A stretch of 64,000 bases of DNA, taken from Gemmatimonadota bacterium (GTDB lineage: Bacteria; Gemmatimonadota; Gemmatimonadetes; Gemmatimonadales; GWC2-71-9). The notes below the pieces were generated by a model. That model was not told the DNA's origin. It saw nothing but the letters and a program-made list of their open reading frames with translations, and ran no database searches. The DNA is taken from the NCBI GenBank assembly GCA_016720805.1, contig JADKJZ010000009.1, positions 62,001 through 126,000 on the forward strand, in the 5' to 3' direction. Shown one piece after another: positions 1 to 8,284 of this stretch. Numbering within the stretch: position 1 is the first letter of the stretch; each line of letters starts with the position of its first letter. A program made the translations under genes and the position numbers.

Positions 1-1542
1 CCGCTCGGCGCGCTCCATCGCGGAGAGCACCTGCTCGGCGTCGGCCTTGCTCATGCCGCCAGGCGTGGGCGGCGCTTGTTGCGGTTGCTGGGGCTTCGGC
101 GGTGGCTTCTTGGAGTCGCCCCCACCGCCGCTCTGGGGCGGTGGCGGCGGCGGCATCAAGCGCCGCGCCAGCTCGTAGTTGAACTTTGCATCGGCGTCAC
201 CGGGCGCGAGCTGCAAGGCGGACTGCAACTGCCGGCTCGCGGCGACGAGCAGTGAATCACGGCCCTTGGTCTCGCGGCGGGCACGCGTCAGGTACGCCGT
301 TCCGAGGTTGTAGAGCGCCCGCCGTCGAAGATCGGGATCGAGCGAGAGCGAGGCTCGCTGCAACGCGTCTTGCGCCGCGACCATGTCGCCCGCCACGAGC
401 GCCGCCGTGCCGGCATTGAACCACGCCGAGTCGGTCCCGAGTCGCTTTGCCTCGGCGGTGAATGCTTCGCGCGCCTTCGCCGTATCGCCACGCTGCAACA
501 ATCGACCACCTGCCGACGGGCGCTGGGCGCTTGCGCTGCCGACGGCCACGGCGAGCAGCACTCCGACGAGCGCCGCACTGCGCCGGGTCAACGTGTGCGC
601 CAGGAGTCCCACCGCGGCGACCAGGGCGAAGAGCCACGCGCGCGGAATGAGGTCGTCGGCGCTGCGGTCCTCGGCGGGCGCGCGGGCGAGTCGATCGAGG
701 ACCCGACGCACCTCGCCCGACGGATCCGGGGCATCCGCCGGGACGACGATGCCGCGCGCGCCTGCCGCGGCCGCTTTCAACAGGTCATCGCGGCGCACCG
801 TGATCACTTCCTGGCCGTCGGCATCCTTGTGCCAGGTCCCATCCGGATCGGGGATGCGTGCACCGGTCGAGCCTCCCACCGGCACCAGGACGAGCGTGAT
901 GCCGGCGCGTTGCAGCGATTCACCCACCGAGGTCAGTGCCTCGGCGCCCTCGAACGACTCGCCGTCGCTGAAGACCACCACCGCCTTGTCGCCTCCCTGG
1001 GTCGCGGCCTTCAAGACGTCGGCGGCCTGACTGATGGCGGCGCCGAGCCCCGAGCCCCCTTCGCTGGCAACTTCCGGATCGAGGGCATCCAGCTGGAGCG
1101 CGAGCGCACTCTGGTCGAGTGTCAGCGGCGACAGCAAATAGCCGCGCGCCGCAAAGGCGACCAGCGCGAGTCGGTCGCCTTCGAGGTCCTGGACCAATCG
1201 CCGAGCGATGCCCACCGCGCGCGTCAGCCGGTCGGGTTTGACGTCCTGCGCCAGCATCGAGCGCGAGATGTCCATCACGACCACCACGTTGAGTGCGCGC
1301 GATTCCGTGGCCTGCGAGGCCCGGCCCCATCGCGGCCCCGCGAGCCCGACGGCCGCCACCAAGGCGATCAATCCCAGCAGGAGCATCGAGTGGCGGCCCA
1401 TCGCGGCGGCCTGACGGCCGAGTTGTGCCGACCATCCCGCCGCGGCGCGAAGCCGACGCCGTCGGGCCTGCCAAGCGGCCGCCGCCACCAGCAGCACGGC
1501 GAACGGCACCACCAACAACCACCTCGGCAGTTCGAATCTCAC
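1..1542 (-). CDS. BatB-BatC fusion: VWA domain plus TPR protein (3' end outside window)
   Basis: Reading from a GTG at 1542, the frame stays open to the left edge (514 codons, no stop). It starts with basic and hydrophobic segments, then a von Willebrand A domain with a MIDAS motif (DISRSM), then further membrane helices near residues 300-320. After that come TPR-like helices (AWFNAGTAALV, RRALYNLGTAYL) and a Pro/Gln-rich tail followed by MSKADAEQVLSAME, typical of BatC ends. In Bacteroides and Leptospira, BatB and BatC are usually separate proteins of the Bat aerotolerance complex in the inner membrane; here they are one polypeptide. The GTG overlaps the batA stop (GTGA), which fixes the start and implies coupled translation. 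The role in stress tolerance is inferred from the family; the C-terminus is not visible. Confidence 0.85.
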   Translation of the reverse strand, partial: MRFELPRWLLVVPFAVLLVAAAAWQARRRRLRAAAGWSAQLGRQAAAMGRHSMLLLGLIALVAAVGLAGPRWGRASQATESRALNVVVVMDISRSMLAQDVKPDRLTRAVGIARRLVQDLEGDRLALVAFAARGYLLSPLTLDQSALALQLDALDPEVASEGGSGLGAAISQAADVLKAATQGGDKAVVVFSDGESFEGAEALTSVGESLQRAGITLVLVPVGGSTGARIPDPDGTWHKDADGQEVITVRRDDLLKAAAAGARGIVVPADAPDPSGEVRRVLDRLARAPAEDRSADDLIPRAWLFALVAAVGLLAHTLTRRSAALVGVLLAVAVGSASAQRPSAGGRLLQRGDTAKAREAFTAEAKRLGTDSAWFNAGTAALVAGDMVAAQDALQRASLSLDPDLRRRALYNLGTAYLTRARRETKGRDSLLVAASRQLQSALQLAPGDADAKFNYELARRLMPPPPPPQSGGGGDSKKPPPKPQQPQQAPPTPGGMSKADAEQVLSAMERAER

Positions 1543-2516
1543 GGGACACGCACCGCGATGGTACCGCTCAACAGCAATTCGATCGCGAGGAAGGCAAGTC
1601 CGAGCGCCAGGAACGGTCGCGTGCGCTCGTCACGCCGGGTGTAGCGGACCACGTCGACGGGCGTCCGCTCGAGCTGGTCGATCTGCTTGAAGATGCGGCC
1701 CAGCGACGCGGCGTCCTTGGCGCGGAAGTACTGCCCACCGGTTTCCTTGGCGATCTCGGTGAGCAGCGCTTCGTCGATCTTGACCGGCAGCACTTCGTAG
1801 CGGAAACCGTTCAGGCCGCGCCCGGTGGGAATGCGGGCCTCGCCCTCGGTCCCGACGCCGACCGTGTAGACCTTGATGCCGAACGCCTGCGCGGTCTTCG
1901 CGGCGGTGCGGGGATCGATGATGCCACGATTGTTTTCGCCGTCGGTGAGGAGGAGGATCACCTTCTCCTTGCCGGGCAACTTGCGGAGTCGCGCCACCGC
2001 CGTCGCCAGGCCGGAGCCGATGGCGGTGCCATCCTCGAGCAGTCCGACCTCGAGGTTGCCGATCGCCTGCTCGAGTGTGGCGTAGTCGACCGTGACCGGC
2101 ACCTGGGTGAGCGCCTCACCCGCGAAGGTCACCAGGCCGATGCGATCGGCGGAGCGCCCGCGCACGAATGCCGTCGCCTGACGCTTGGCCACTTCCAGTC
2201 GGTTCGCCGGCGCAAAATCCTCCGCGAGCATCGAACTGGAGACGTCGATCGCCAGCACGATGGCGAGCCCTTCCGCGTTGATGACGGTGCGATCGCCGCG
2301 GCGGTAGGGACCGGCCGCCGCGATCACCAGCGCAAGGCAGGCCAGGCTGCGGAAGAGTGGCGGCAGCCAGAGCCGCCACTTGCCGCGCGCCGGCACCAGG
2401 AACGGGGCCAGATCGGAGACGAGGGCGGCGGCAGGCCGCAGCCGAGTCCGTCGCCACCACCACCACGGCAGGGCAAGCAGCAGCAGGAGCACGAGCGGTC
2501 GGGTCACGCCGATCAC
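1539..2516 (-). CDS. BatA-like VWA domain membrane protein
   Basis: A 325-residue protein. It has an N-terminal hydrophobic segment, a second one near residues 55-75, then a VWA domain with an intact MIDAS (DVSSSM, and later TDGEN), and a C-terminal transmembrane helix ending AVRVP. This is the BatA architecture: a membrane-anchored VWA domain facing the periplasm that is thought to work with MoxR ATPases. The start is taken as GTG at 2516 because it overlaps the upstream stop as GTGA; a second GTG at 2507 is possible. It lies between the Ig/TM protein and the BatB-BatC fusion, with overlaps on both sides, in the moxR-DUF58-bat unit. Confidence 0.87.
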   Translation of the reverse strand: MIGVTRPLVLLLLLALPWWWWRRTRLRPAAALVSDLAPFLVPARGKWRLWLPPLFRSLACLALVIAAAGPYRRGDRTVINAEGLAIVLAIDVSSSMLAEDFAPANRLEVAKRQATAFVRGRSADRIGLVTFAGEALTQVPVTVDYATLEQAIGNLEVGLLEDGTAIGSGLATAVARLRKLPGKEKVILLLTDGENNRGIIDPRTAAKTAQAFGIKVYTVGVGTEGEARIPTGRGLNGFRYEVLPVKIDEALLTEIAKETGGQYFRAKDAASLGRIFKQIDQLERTPVDVVRYTRRDERTRPFLALGLAFLAIELLLSGTIAVRVP

Positions 2517-3208
2517 GGGGCCTGCCCGATGAGCAGCGTCATCCCTGACGCGGCCAAGGCGTGCAGATCGCCATCCGCTTCGGGAGCGTAGCGCAGCGTC
2601 GCCACCGCAGCACACCACTCGGCCGCCTCGGGGCGATCGCGCAATGCCGCTTCGAGATGCAGCACGGCGAGTCGACTCTCCCCGGCAGCGATCCATCCGG
2701 CAAGCCGCGCCGCGTCGACGGGAGGCACGGTGGGCGCGGCCATCACCGGGGCCTTGGGGCCTCGACGACGACGGTGCCACCACGCCAGCAGTCCGACCAC
2801 CAGCAGCAGTGGGATGGCAATGGCCCAGGGGAGGAAGGTGCGGTCGGCGCGGGCGACCCATGGGCGCGCCTGCTTGGGCGCCACCTGCGCCGCCGGTCGG
2901 CCCGTCGGCAGCACCGACGCGATGTTGAGTGGCACGCGCGCATCGGGCAGCGTGTCGATCCGGCCATCGAGCCGCACCACGATGGCGCCCGGGATGGTGA
3001 GGGTGTTCTGCCCGGGAGCCCACACTGTCACCCGATAGGCGATGCGCACCGAATCGCCTTCGCGCGTGACGCTGGCCGGACCGAGCAGCGTCGCCAGGGT
3101 CGTGTCCGTCGGCGCCTGCGGCTGGACGAGCGCGCCCGCGGGGACCGCGACCCGCTGCACGATGGTCGTGGTATCACCAACCGTGAGGCGACGTGGCTCC
3201 TGCCTCAT
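2513..3208 (-). CDS. DUF4381-like/BatD-like single-pass membrane protein
   Basis: A 231-residue protein that starts at an ATG overlapping the DUF58 stop (ATGA). The first about 120 residues look like an extracytoplasmic beta-sandwich, with alternating hydrophobic strands and no cysteines. A transmembrane helix follows near residues 128-148 (FLPWAIAIPLLLVVGLLAWW), then a basic stop-transfer segment and an about 75-residue helical cytoplasmic tail. Small proteins of this layout (DUF4381) often sit between DUF58 and VWA genes in moxR clusters. The name rests on layout and position, not on a conserved catalytic motif. It probably links the VWA proteins to the rest of the complex. Confidence 0.65.
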   Translation of the reverse strand: MRQEPRRLTVGDTTTIVQRVAVPAGALVQPQAPTDTTLATLLGPASVTREGDSVRIAYRVTVWAPGQNTLTIPGAIVVRLDGRIDTLPDARVPLNIASVLPTGRPAAQVAPKQARPWVARADRTFLPWAIAIPLLLVVGLLAWWHRRRRGPKAPVMAAPTVPPVDAARLAGWIAAGESRLAVLHLEAALRDRPEAAEWCAAVATLRYAPEADGDLHALAASGMTLLIGQAP

Positions 3209-4086
3209 CGCCGCCGTCCCTGCCGGCCGAAGGCGGCGCGCAGCACGGGCAGGTATTCGCCATCGGTCCGGATCACGACTTCGCGCACGCCGGCCGCCGA
3301 GAGGGCCGCACTGCGGCGCATCCGCTGCCGCTGCGCCATCGCCTCCGCCCGCTTCCGGGTGGTGGCGTCGCCGCTGTCGAAGAGGACCGTGCCGCCACGC
3401 TCGGCGCCGACGAGCTGCACCCAGCCCCCGGTCGGCAGCGCCGTCTCGCGAGCATCGTCGAGTGCGATCGCGGTGACCTCGTGGCGTGCCGAGAGTCCCT
3501 TGAGTGGCGCCTCCCAACCCGGCGCCAGGAAGTCGGACACAATCACGACCATGGCCCGGCGACGGAGCAGCGCGCCGGCAGCGCGGATGGCCCCGGCCAG
3601 ATCCGTCTCGCCAGACTGGGTCTCGAGCGCGAAGAGTCGCTTCACAATTGCATACGCGTGTCGCCGACCACGCCCCGGCGGGATGACTGGCCCCACCGTG
3701 TCGCCGAAGGCGAGGAGGCCGACGCGATCCTGCTGCTGCGCCGCCACCAGCGCGAGCATCGCCGCGACTTCGACGGCCCGCGCCGACTTCGGCTCGGGGT
3801 CGCCGACCGCGGTCGATGCCGACCGGTCGACGACCAGCAGCAGCGTGAGTTCGCGCGTCTCGGTGTACAGCTTGACGTAGGGAAGCCCGGTTCGGGCGAG
3901 GAGGTTCCAATCGAGATGCCGGACGTCGTCGCCTTCGGCGTACGGACGCACATCGGTGAACTCCATCCCGGTCCCGCGGAACACGGAACGCACCTCCCCG
4001 CCGAGGAGGGCTTCCGTCGCACGCCGGCCCCGGAGGGCGAGCGTGCGGACCTGCTTCAGCAGCGCGGGCGGGAGGAATCCGGCCAC
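3205..4086 (-). CDS. DUF58 domain protein
   Basis: A 293-residue soluble protein with the hallmark DUF58 segment EFTDVRPYAEGDDVRHLDWN near residues 42-61. It is followed by a VWA-like fold (LLLVVDRSAS) in which the MIDAS serines are partly kept. DUF58 proteins almost always follow a MoxR AAA+ ATPase and are thought to be its partner in assembling or activating VWA complexes. The start is GTG at 4086, one base after the moxR stop; the stop overlaps the next ATG. The family match is strong, but the biochemical role is unknown across the family. Confidence 0.88.
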   Translation of the reverse strand: MAGFLPPALLKQVRTLALRGRRATEALLGGEVRSVFRGTGMEFTDVRPYAEGDDVRHLDWNLLARTGLPYVKLYTETRELTLLLVVDRSASTAVGDPEPKSARAVEVAAMLALVAAQQQDRVGLLAFGDTVGPVIPPGRGRRHAYAIVKRLFALETQSGETDLAGAIRAAGALLRRRAMVVIVSDFLAPGWEAPLKGLSARHEVTAIALDDARETALPTGGWVQLVGAERGGTVLFDSGDATTRKRAEAMAQRQRMRRSAALSAAGVREVVIRTDGEYLPVLRAAFGRQGRRR

Positions 4087-4087
4087 G

Positions 4088-5035
4088 TCACGGCACCGGC
4101 ACCGCGGCGAGGACCTGTCGGATCACCGCGTCGGTATCCACGCCCTCGGCCTCGGCATCAAAGGTGAGGACGATGCGATGCCGCATCACGTCGGGGGCGA
4201 GGGCCTGAATGTCCTCGGGCATCACGAAGTCGCGGCCGCGAAGGAACGCGTGGGCGCGCGCCGTCTGGGCCAGCGCGATCGAGGCGCGGGGTGACGCGCC
4301 GTAGGCGATCATCGGTGCCAGCGCTCCGAGACCGATCGTCGCCGGCTCGCGCGTCGCGCGCACCAGATCCACGATGTAGTCCGCCAGCCGGGCGTCGAGA
4401 TGAATGTCCTCGATGGCATGCCGCGCGGCCATCACCTGGGCCGGCTCGGCCAGGCGCTGCACGTCGATCGCCCCCGAGGCGCTCATCCGCATCAACACCT
4501 CGCGCTCCTCGGTCCGCGACGGATAGCCGACGCGAATCTTGAGGAGGAAGCGGTCGAGCTGCGCTTCGGGCAGCGGGTAGGTCCCTTCGCTCTCGATCGG
4601 GTTCTGCGTGGCGAGGACGAGGAACGGCTCGGGCAGCGGGTAGGAGTTGCCGCCGATGGTGACCTGCCGCTCCTGCATCGCCTCGAGCAGGGCGGACTGG
4701 ACCTTCGCGGGGGCACGGTTGATCTCGTCGGCCAGCACGATCTGCGCGAAGATCGGACCCTGGCGGACCGTGAAGGCCGAGCGCTGCGCCTCGTAAATCA
4801 TCGTGCCGACGACGTCGGCGGGGAGCAGATCCGGCGTGAACTGGATCCGGGAGAACGACGAGTGGATCACGTCGGCCAGGGTGCGCACCGTCAGCGTCTT
4901 CGCGAGCCCGGGTACACCTTCGAGCAAGACGTGCCCGCCGGTCAGCAGTCCGATCAGGAGCCGCTCGACCATGAGATCCTGGCCGACGACCCGCTTCCGC
5001 ACTTCGGCCAGGACGGCCTGTACCGGAAAGGTCAC
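4088..5035 (-). CDS. MoxR family AAA+ ATPase
   Basis: A 315-residue AAA+ ATPase. The Walker A region is LLEGVPGLAKT (about residues 37-47) and the Walker B is LADEINRAP (about residues 101-109). The sensor-1 segment is LATQNPIESEGTYPLPEAQLDRF, with the long pre-sensor insertion typical of MoxR. MoxR proteins act as chaperones that mature VWA-containing complexes, and DUF58 and two VWA genes follow directly. The ATG at 5035 abuts the pseudouridine synthase stop at 5036, so it is probably translated from the same message as the genes upstream. Confidence 0.93.
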   Translation of the reverse strand: MTFPVQAVLAEVRKRVVGQDLMVERLLIGLLTGGHVLLEGVPGLAKTLTVRTLADVIHSSFSRIQFTPDLLPADVVGTMIYEAQRSAFTVRQGPIFAQIVLADEINRAPAKVQSALLEAMQERQVTIGGNSYPLPEPFLVLATQNPIESEGTYPLPEAQLDRFLLKIRVGYPSRTEEREVLMRMSASGAIDVQRLAEPAQVMAARHAIEDIHLDARLADYIVDLVRATREPATIGLGALAPMIAYGASPRASIALAQTARAHAFLRGRDFVMPEDIQALAPDVMRHRIVLTFDAEAEGVDTDAVIRQVLAAVPVP

Positions 5036-5773
5036 TCAGTCCTCCTCAGGGGTCATGCCGATCGCGCGGTAGATCCCGCGCTCCTCTGCCGGCGTCAGCG
5101 GGCGCCACTCGCCGGGGGCGAGGTCGCCAAGCCGGACCGGTCCGTAGGCCACGCGGGCCAGTCGATCAACCTTGCCGCCCATCGCCTCGACCCAGCGGCG
5201 GACGATCCGGTTGCGGCCCTCGCTGAGCGTCACCTCAAGGACGCTGCGCCCCTCCTTCCCTGCACGCACGCGTACGCGCGAGGGCTGCACGACGCGCTGG
5301 TCGACCGTGATGCGCTCGCTCGCCTTCTGTTCGAATTCGGCGGTGCCGAGGCCATGCACGAGGGCGATGTAGCTGCGCGGGACGCGGTACTTCGGGTGCG
5401 TCAGCCGATGGACCGCGTCGCCGTCGGTGGTCAACAGCAGCAACCCGGTCGTCGCGACGTCGAGTCGGCCGACGTAGGTCATGCCAGCGCTGTCCGGGAG
5501 CAGGTCGAAGACCGTCTTGCGTCCCTGCTCGTCATCGGCCGTCGTCACGACGCCGATCGGCTTGTGGAAGGCGATCCACCGCTTGACCGCGAGGGTGATC
5601 ACGTTTCGGCCGACGGTGACCCGGTCCTTGCCAGGCGTCACCGAGCTGCCGAGCGACGCCGTCTTCCCGTTGACCTTGACCTTGCCGTCGGTGATCAGCA
5701 CTTCGGCCTGGCGGCGCGAGGCGACGCCCGCCCGGGCCAGGTACCGCTGCAACCGCATCGGTTCCGTGCTCAT
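5036..5773 (-). CDS. rluB: RsuA/RluB family rRNA pseudouridine synthase
   Basis: A 245-residue enzyme. Residues 6-50 form an S4 RNA-binding domain ([18 protein letters not shown]). The catalytic segment [17 protein letters not shown] (about residues 100-116) carries the nucleophilic Asp that isomerises uridine in 23S or 16S rRNA. Its place directly after scpA-scpB is the common arrangement for RluB-type enzymes in many phyla, which favours rluB over rsuA, though the exact target base cannot be read from sequence. The ATG overlaps the scpB stop (ATGA). Confidence 0.88.
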   Translation of the reverse strand: MSTEPMRLQRYLARAGVASRRQAEVLITDGKVKVNGKTASLGSSVTPGKDRVTVGRNVITLAVKRWIAFHKPIGVVTTADDEQGRKTVFDLLPDSAGMTYVGRLDVATTGLLLLTTDGDAVHRLTHPKYRVPRSYIALVHGLGTAEFEQKASERITVDQRVVQPSRVRVRAGKEGRSVLEVTLSEGRNRIVRRWVEAMGGKVDRLARVAYGPVRLGDLAPGEWRPLTPAEERGIYRAIGMTPEED

Positions 5774-6361
5774 CCCTCTTCCACGGACGCAAGGGCACCA
5801 GCCTCGTCAGGGGACGGCTCGGCGCGATGCGGCTGGAGGGCGATCGTCAGCTCCTCCGCGCGCGGGAGATCGGCGAGGTCGTTCAATCCGAGCAGCTCAA
5901 GGAAGAGCGGCGTGGTGCCGTACAGCAACGGCCGTCCGAGGCTCTCGCTGCGGCCGACGACCTCGATGAGGCCCCGCTCCTGCAGCGTGCGGAGGACGCC
6001 GCCGGCATTGACGCCGCGGATCTCCTCGATCTCGGCGCGCCCGACCGGCTGGCGGTAGGAGATCGTCGCGAGCGTTTCCAGCGTCGCCGCCGAGAGCCGC
6101 GGCTGCCGCTGCATCGCCTGCGCGCTCGACGGCCGCGGCGAAGGTGGCGCGCGTCAGGATCTGGTAGCCCCCGGCCAGCTCGACCACTTCGATGCTGTGG
6201 CCATCGAAGTCGTAGTGTTCGCGCAGCTGGTCCAGCGCCGTGCGGACCTCGGCGGCAGAGGACTCCGGCTCCAGTCCCTCGAGTTCATCGAGGGTCAGGG
6301 GTCGGTTCGCCGCGAAGAGCGCGGCCTCAAGCAGTTGCGACAGCGGGTTCAGCGAGCTCAC
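5770..6361 (-). CDS. scpB: Segregation and condensation protein B (frame broken by one base)
   Basis: ScpB is the winged-helix kleisin partner of the SMC-ScpA condensin that compacts and segregates chromosomes. The first half reads from GTG 6361, inside the end of scpA, as [20 protein letters not shown] through [16 protein letters not shown]. The second half reads in another frame as [20 protein letters not shown] through [19 protein letters not shown]. The two halves join exactly if one base is removed from the CGCGC run at 6121-6125, giving 196 residues, a normal ScpB length. The fault lies at the hinge between the two winged-helix domains, in an otherwise conserved housekeeping gene, so a sequencing indel is more likely than real loss. 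The stop overlaps the rluB start. Confidence 0.85.
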
Positions 6362-7088
6362 GGGCCACCACCAACGGTGCGAAGGGAAGATCCTGACGCA
6401 CGCGGAGCAGTCCGCGTTTCGCCAGTTCCAGGATTGCCAGCAGCGTGGAGAGCACCTCCACGATGGTCGGATGCGGGCCGAACGCCTCCCGCCAGTCGAA
6501 CTCCTCACGATCGGCCAGCAGCAGCTCGATACGCACCACAGCCGACTCGACGTCGAGCGGCCGGGCCACGACGCTGTGCATCTGCGGCGTCGGAATCTGC
6601 ATGATGACGCGCTCGACGGCGGTCAACAGGTCGAGCAGGTCGAGCGTGATCGGCAGCGGCGGCAACGAGGCCGGCGGCGGCGGGATGAAGCCGCGCGAGA
6701 AGCGCAACGCGCGCCGCTCGGCCTGCCGCGCCATCCAGAGCGCGATCTCCTTGATCTGCTGGTACTCGAGGAGGCGGCGCACCAGCTCGGCGCGCGGATC
6801 CTCCCATCCCTCTTCGTCGCCGTGGCGCGGCAACAGCAGCTGCGCCTTCAGGCGGATCAGCCGACCGGCCATCTCGAGGTAATCCGCCGCCTGATTCAAG
6901 CCGAGGGCGTGAATCACCTTCAGGAACTGGTCGGCGATCCGGGCGACGGGGATGTCGGCAATGTCGATCTGCTCCTCGCGCACCAGGTGCAGGAGGAGGT
7001 CGAGCGGGCCGGTGAAGCCGTCGAGGTCGACGACGAAGCCCGTGTCCGGGGCCGCGTCGTCAGCCAGCGAGCCGAGAGAGAGCGTCAT
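6327..7088 (-). CDS. scpA: Segregation and condensation protein A
   Basis: A 253-residue kleisin that bridges the SMC heads. The N-terminal signature FTGPLDLLLHLVREEQIDI (about residues 23-41) and ADYLEMAGRLIRLKAQLLLP are diagnostic, and the C-terminal winged helix is present (VEVLSTLLAILELAKRGLL). A longer in-frame reading to 7181 exists, but ATG 7088 is preferred: it overlaps the upstream protease stop (ATGA) and puts the kleisin motif at the usual distance. The last 35 bases overlap the likely scpB GTG start. Confidence 0.92.
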   Translation of the reverse strand: MTLSLGSLADDAAPDTGFVVDLDGFTGPLDLLLHLVREEQIDIADIPVARIADQFLKVIHALGLNQAADYLEMAGRLIRLKAQLLLPRHGDEEGWEDPRAELVRRLLEYQQIKEIALWMARQAERRALRFSRGFIPPPPASLPPLPITLDLLDLLTAVERVIMQIPTPQMHSVVARPLDVESAVVRIELLLADREEFDWREAFGPHPTIVEVLSTLLAILELAKRGLLRVRQDLPFAPLVVARELAEPAVATA

Positions 7089-7750
7089 CGCTGAAAGATG
7101 TTCCACCCCTCGCCGACGGCGAAGGGGACAGAAAAGTGAAGCAGCTGATAGTAGCCCCACGACGCCGGCTGCATGAGCCACGTGATCGCGCTGGGCAGCA
7201 GGAAGAGAAAGCCGAAGAGGATCAGGAAACCGAAGCGATCGAGCTGTCGGTATCGCGCGCCGAGAGCGGGCGGGAGGGCGTGGTAGAAGATGCGCGACCC
7301 ATCAAGCGGCGGAATCGGAATCAGGTTGAAGACCGCCAGTATCAGGTTGAGCCGCATTCCCCAGGAGAGCATCCGCTGGGCCGCATCGACGGTGGACGTC
7401 CCCACCCCGCCGAGGAGGTCATGAATGACCCCGAGCGCGACAAACAGGAGGGCGCAGCCGAGGGCGATCACGAAGTTGGTGACGACGCCGGCGCTCGAGA
7501 CGATCAGGTCGCCCCGGCGGTAGTTCCGGAAATTCCGCGGCGTGATCGGCACCGGCCGGGCGCCACCGAAGGTGAACTGCCCCGAGGAAAGGATCCAGAG
7601 CCCGATCGGCAGCAGGATCGTCATCACCGGGTCGATATGGGGGAGCGGATTGAAGGTCAGCCGCCCGAGCTTGTAGGCCGTGTCGTCGCCCTGCCGGAGC
7701 GCCGCCCAGCCGTGAGCCACCTCATGCGCCACGAGGGCGAAGAGGAGCAT
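7085..7750 (-). CDS. Site-2 protease family (M50) membrane metalloprotease
   Basis: A polytopic membrane protein of at least 221 residues. The zinc motif HEVAH is at residues 9-13, and the third-ligand region NLIPIPPLDG is near residue 145. This matches short M50B proteases that cleave substrates within the membrane. ATG 7750 places HExxH unusually close to the N-terminus. No ATG, GTG or TTG lies in frame between it and the stop at 7835-7837, so a CTG start at 7768 or 7780 would be needed for a full first helix. The gene opens the long minus-strand unit leading into scpA, a neighbourhood seen in several phyla. The substrate is unknown. Confidence 0.88.
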   Translation of the reverse strand: MLLFALVAHEVAHGWAALRQGDDTAYKLGRLTFNPLPHIDPVMTILLPIGLWILSSGQFTFGGARPVPITPRNFRNYRRGDLIVSSAGVVTNFVIALGCALLFVALGVIHDLLGGVGTSTVDAAQRMLSWGMRLNLILAVFNLIPIPPLDGSRIFYHALPPALGARYRQLDRFGFLILFGFLFLLPSAITWLMQPASWGYYQLLHFSVPFAVGEGWNIFQR

Positions 7751-7859
7751 CGGAAGGGCGAGGAACAGGTCACCGAGCAGGGGGCAATCCTTGGGGAGAA
7801 GAGGGCGTAAGGTAGCGCGGGACGGGGGGTTGGGTCAAAGCGGGGTTGGCCGCTCCCCT

Positions 7860-7888
7860 TGCCTGCCCGAAGCCCCTCGGCTATTCTG
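7860..7888 (+). promoter_or_regulatory. Sigma-70-type promoter for rpsT
   Basis: The -35 box TTGCCT (7860-7865) and -10 box TATTCT (7883-7888) are separated by exactly 17 bases. They lie about 70 bases upstream of the rpsT start, in the gap between divergent genes. The spacing and box quality are good for a GC-rich genome. The start of transcription is inferred, not shown. Confidence 0.55.
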
Positions 7889-7955
7889 CTAGGCTAGCCG
7901 GGCGACCACTGTGCCCGGGATCCAGGAACCGAGTTGCCATTTTCAGGGGAAGCCC

Positions 7956-8216
7956 GTGCCGCGCATCAAGTCCGCCAAGAAGCGCATGCGTCAGACGAAG
8001 GTCCGCACCGCCGCGAACAAGACCCAGCGGAGCGCCCTGCGCACGGCGGTCAAGAAGGTTCGCGCCGCGGCCACGCCGGCCGAAGCCGCCGAGGCGCTGA
8101 AGGGCGCCGAGTCCGCGCTCGACCGTGCGGGGCGGAAGAACCTGGTGCACCGGAACACCGCCGCTCGGACCAAGAGCCGGCTGGCCAAGGCCGCCAACAA
8201 GGTCGCCAAGGCCTAG
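7956..8216 (+). CDS. rpsT: 30S ribosomal protein S20
   Basis: An 86-residue, strongly basic protein. It begins [20 protein letters not shown] and ends with the Lys-rich helix [11 protein letters not shown], the pattern of S20, which binds 16S rRNA early in 30S assembly. The frame is open further upstream, but GTG 7956 is the start: an AGGGGA ribosome site lies just before it and S20 proteins begin at this point. The gene stands alone on the plus strand with its own promoter and terminator. Confidence 0.95.
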   Translation: MPRIKSAKKRMRQTKVRTAANKTQRSALRTAVKKVRAAATPAEAAEALKGAESALDRAGRKNLVHRNTAARTKSRLAKAANKVAKA

Positions 8217-8239
8217 TTCGCTCTGCCTCTGGTTGTGCA

Positions 8240-8272
8240 AACCCCCGCCTGGCATCGCGCCCGGCGGGGGTT
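8240..8272 (+). terminator. Rho-independent terminator after rpsT
   Basis: AACCCCCGCC (8240-8249) pairs perfectly with GGCGGGGGTT (8263-8272) around a 13-base loop, followed by TCGTGTTGT. It starts about 24 bases after the rpsT stop. It may also act on the converging gene that ends at 8285. Confidence 0.7.
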
Positions 8273-8284
8273 CGTGTTGTGGCC

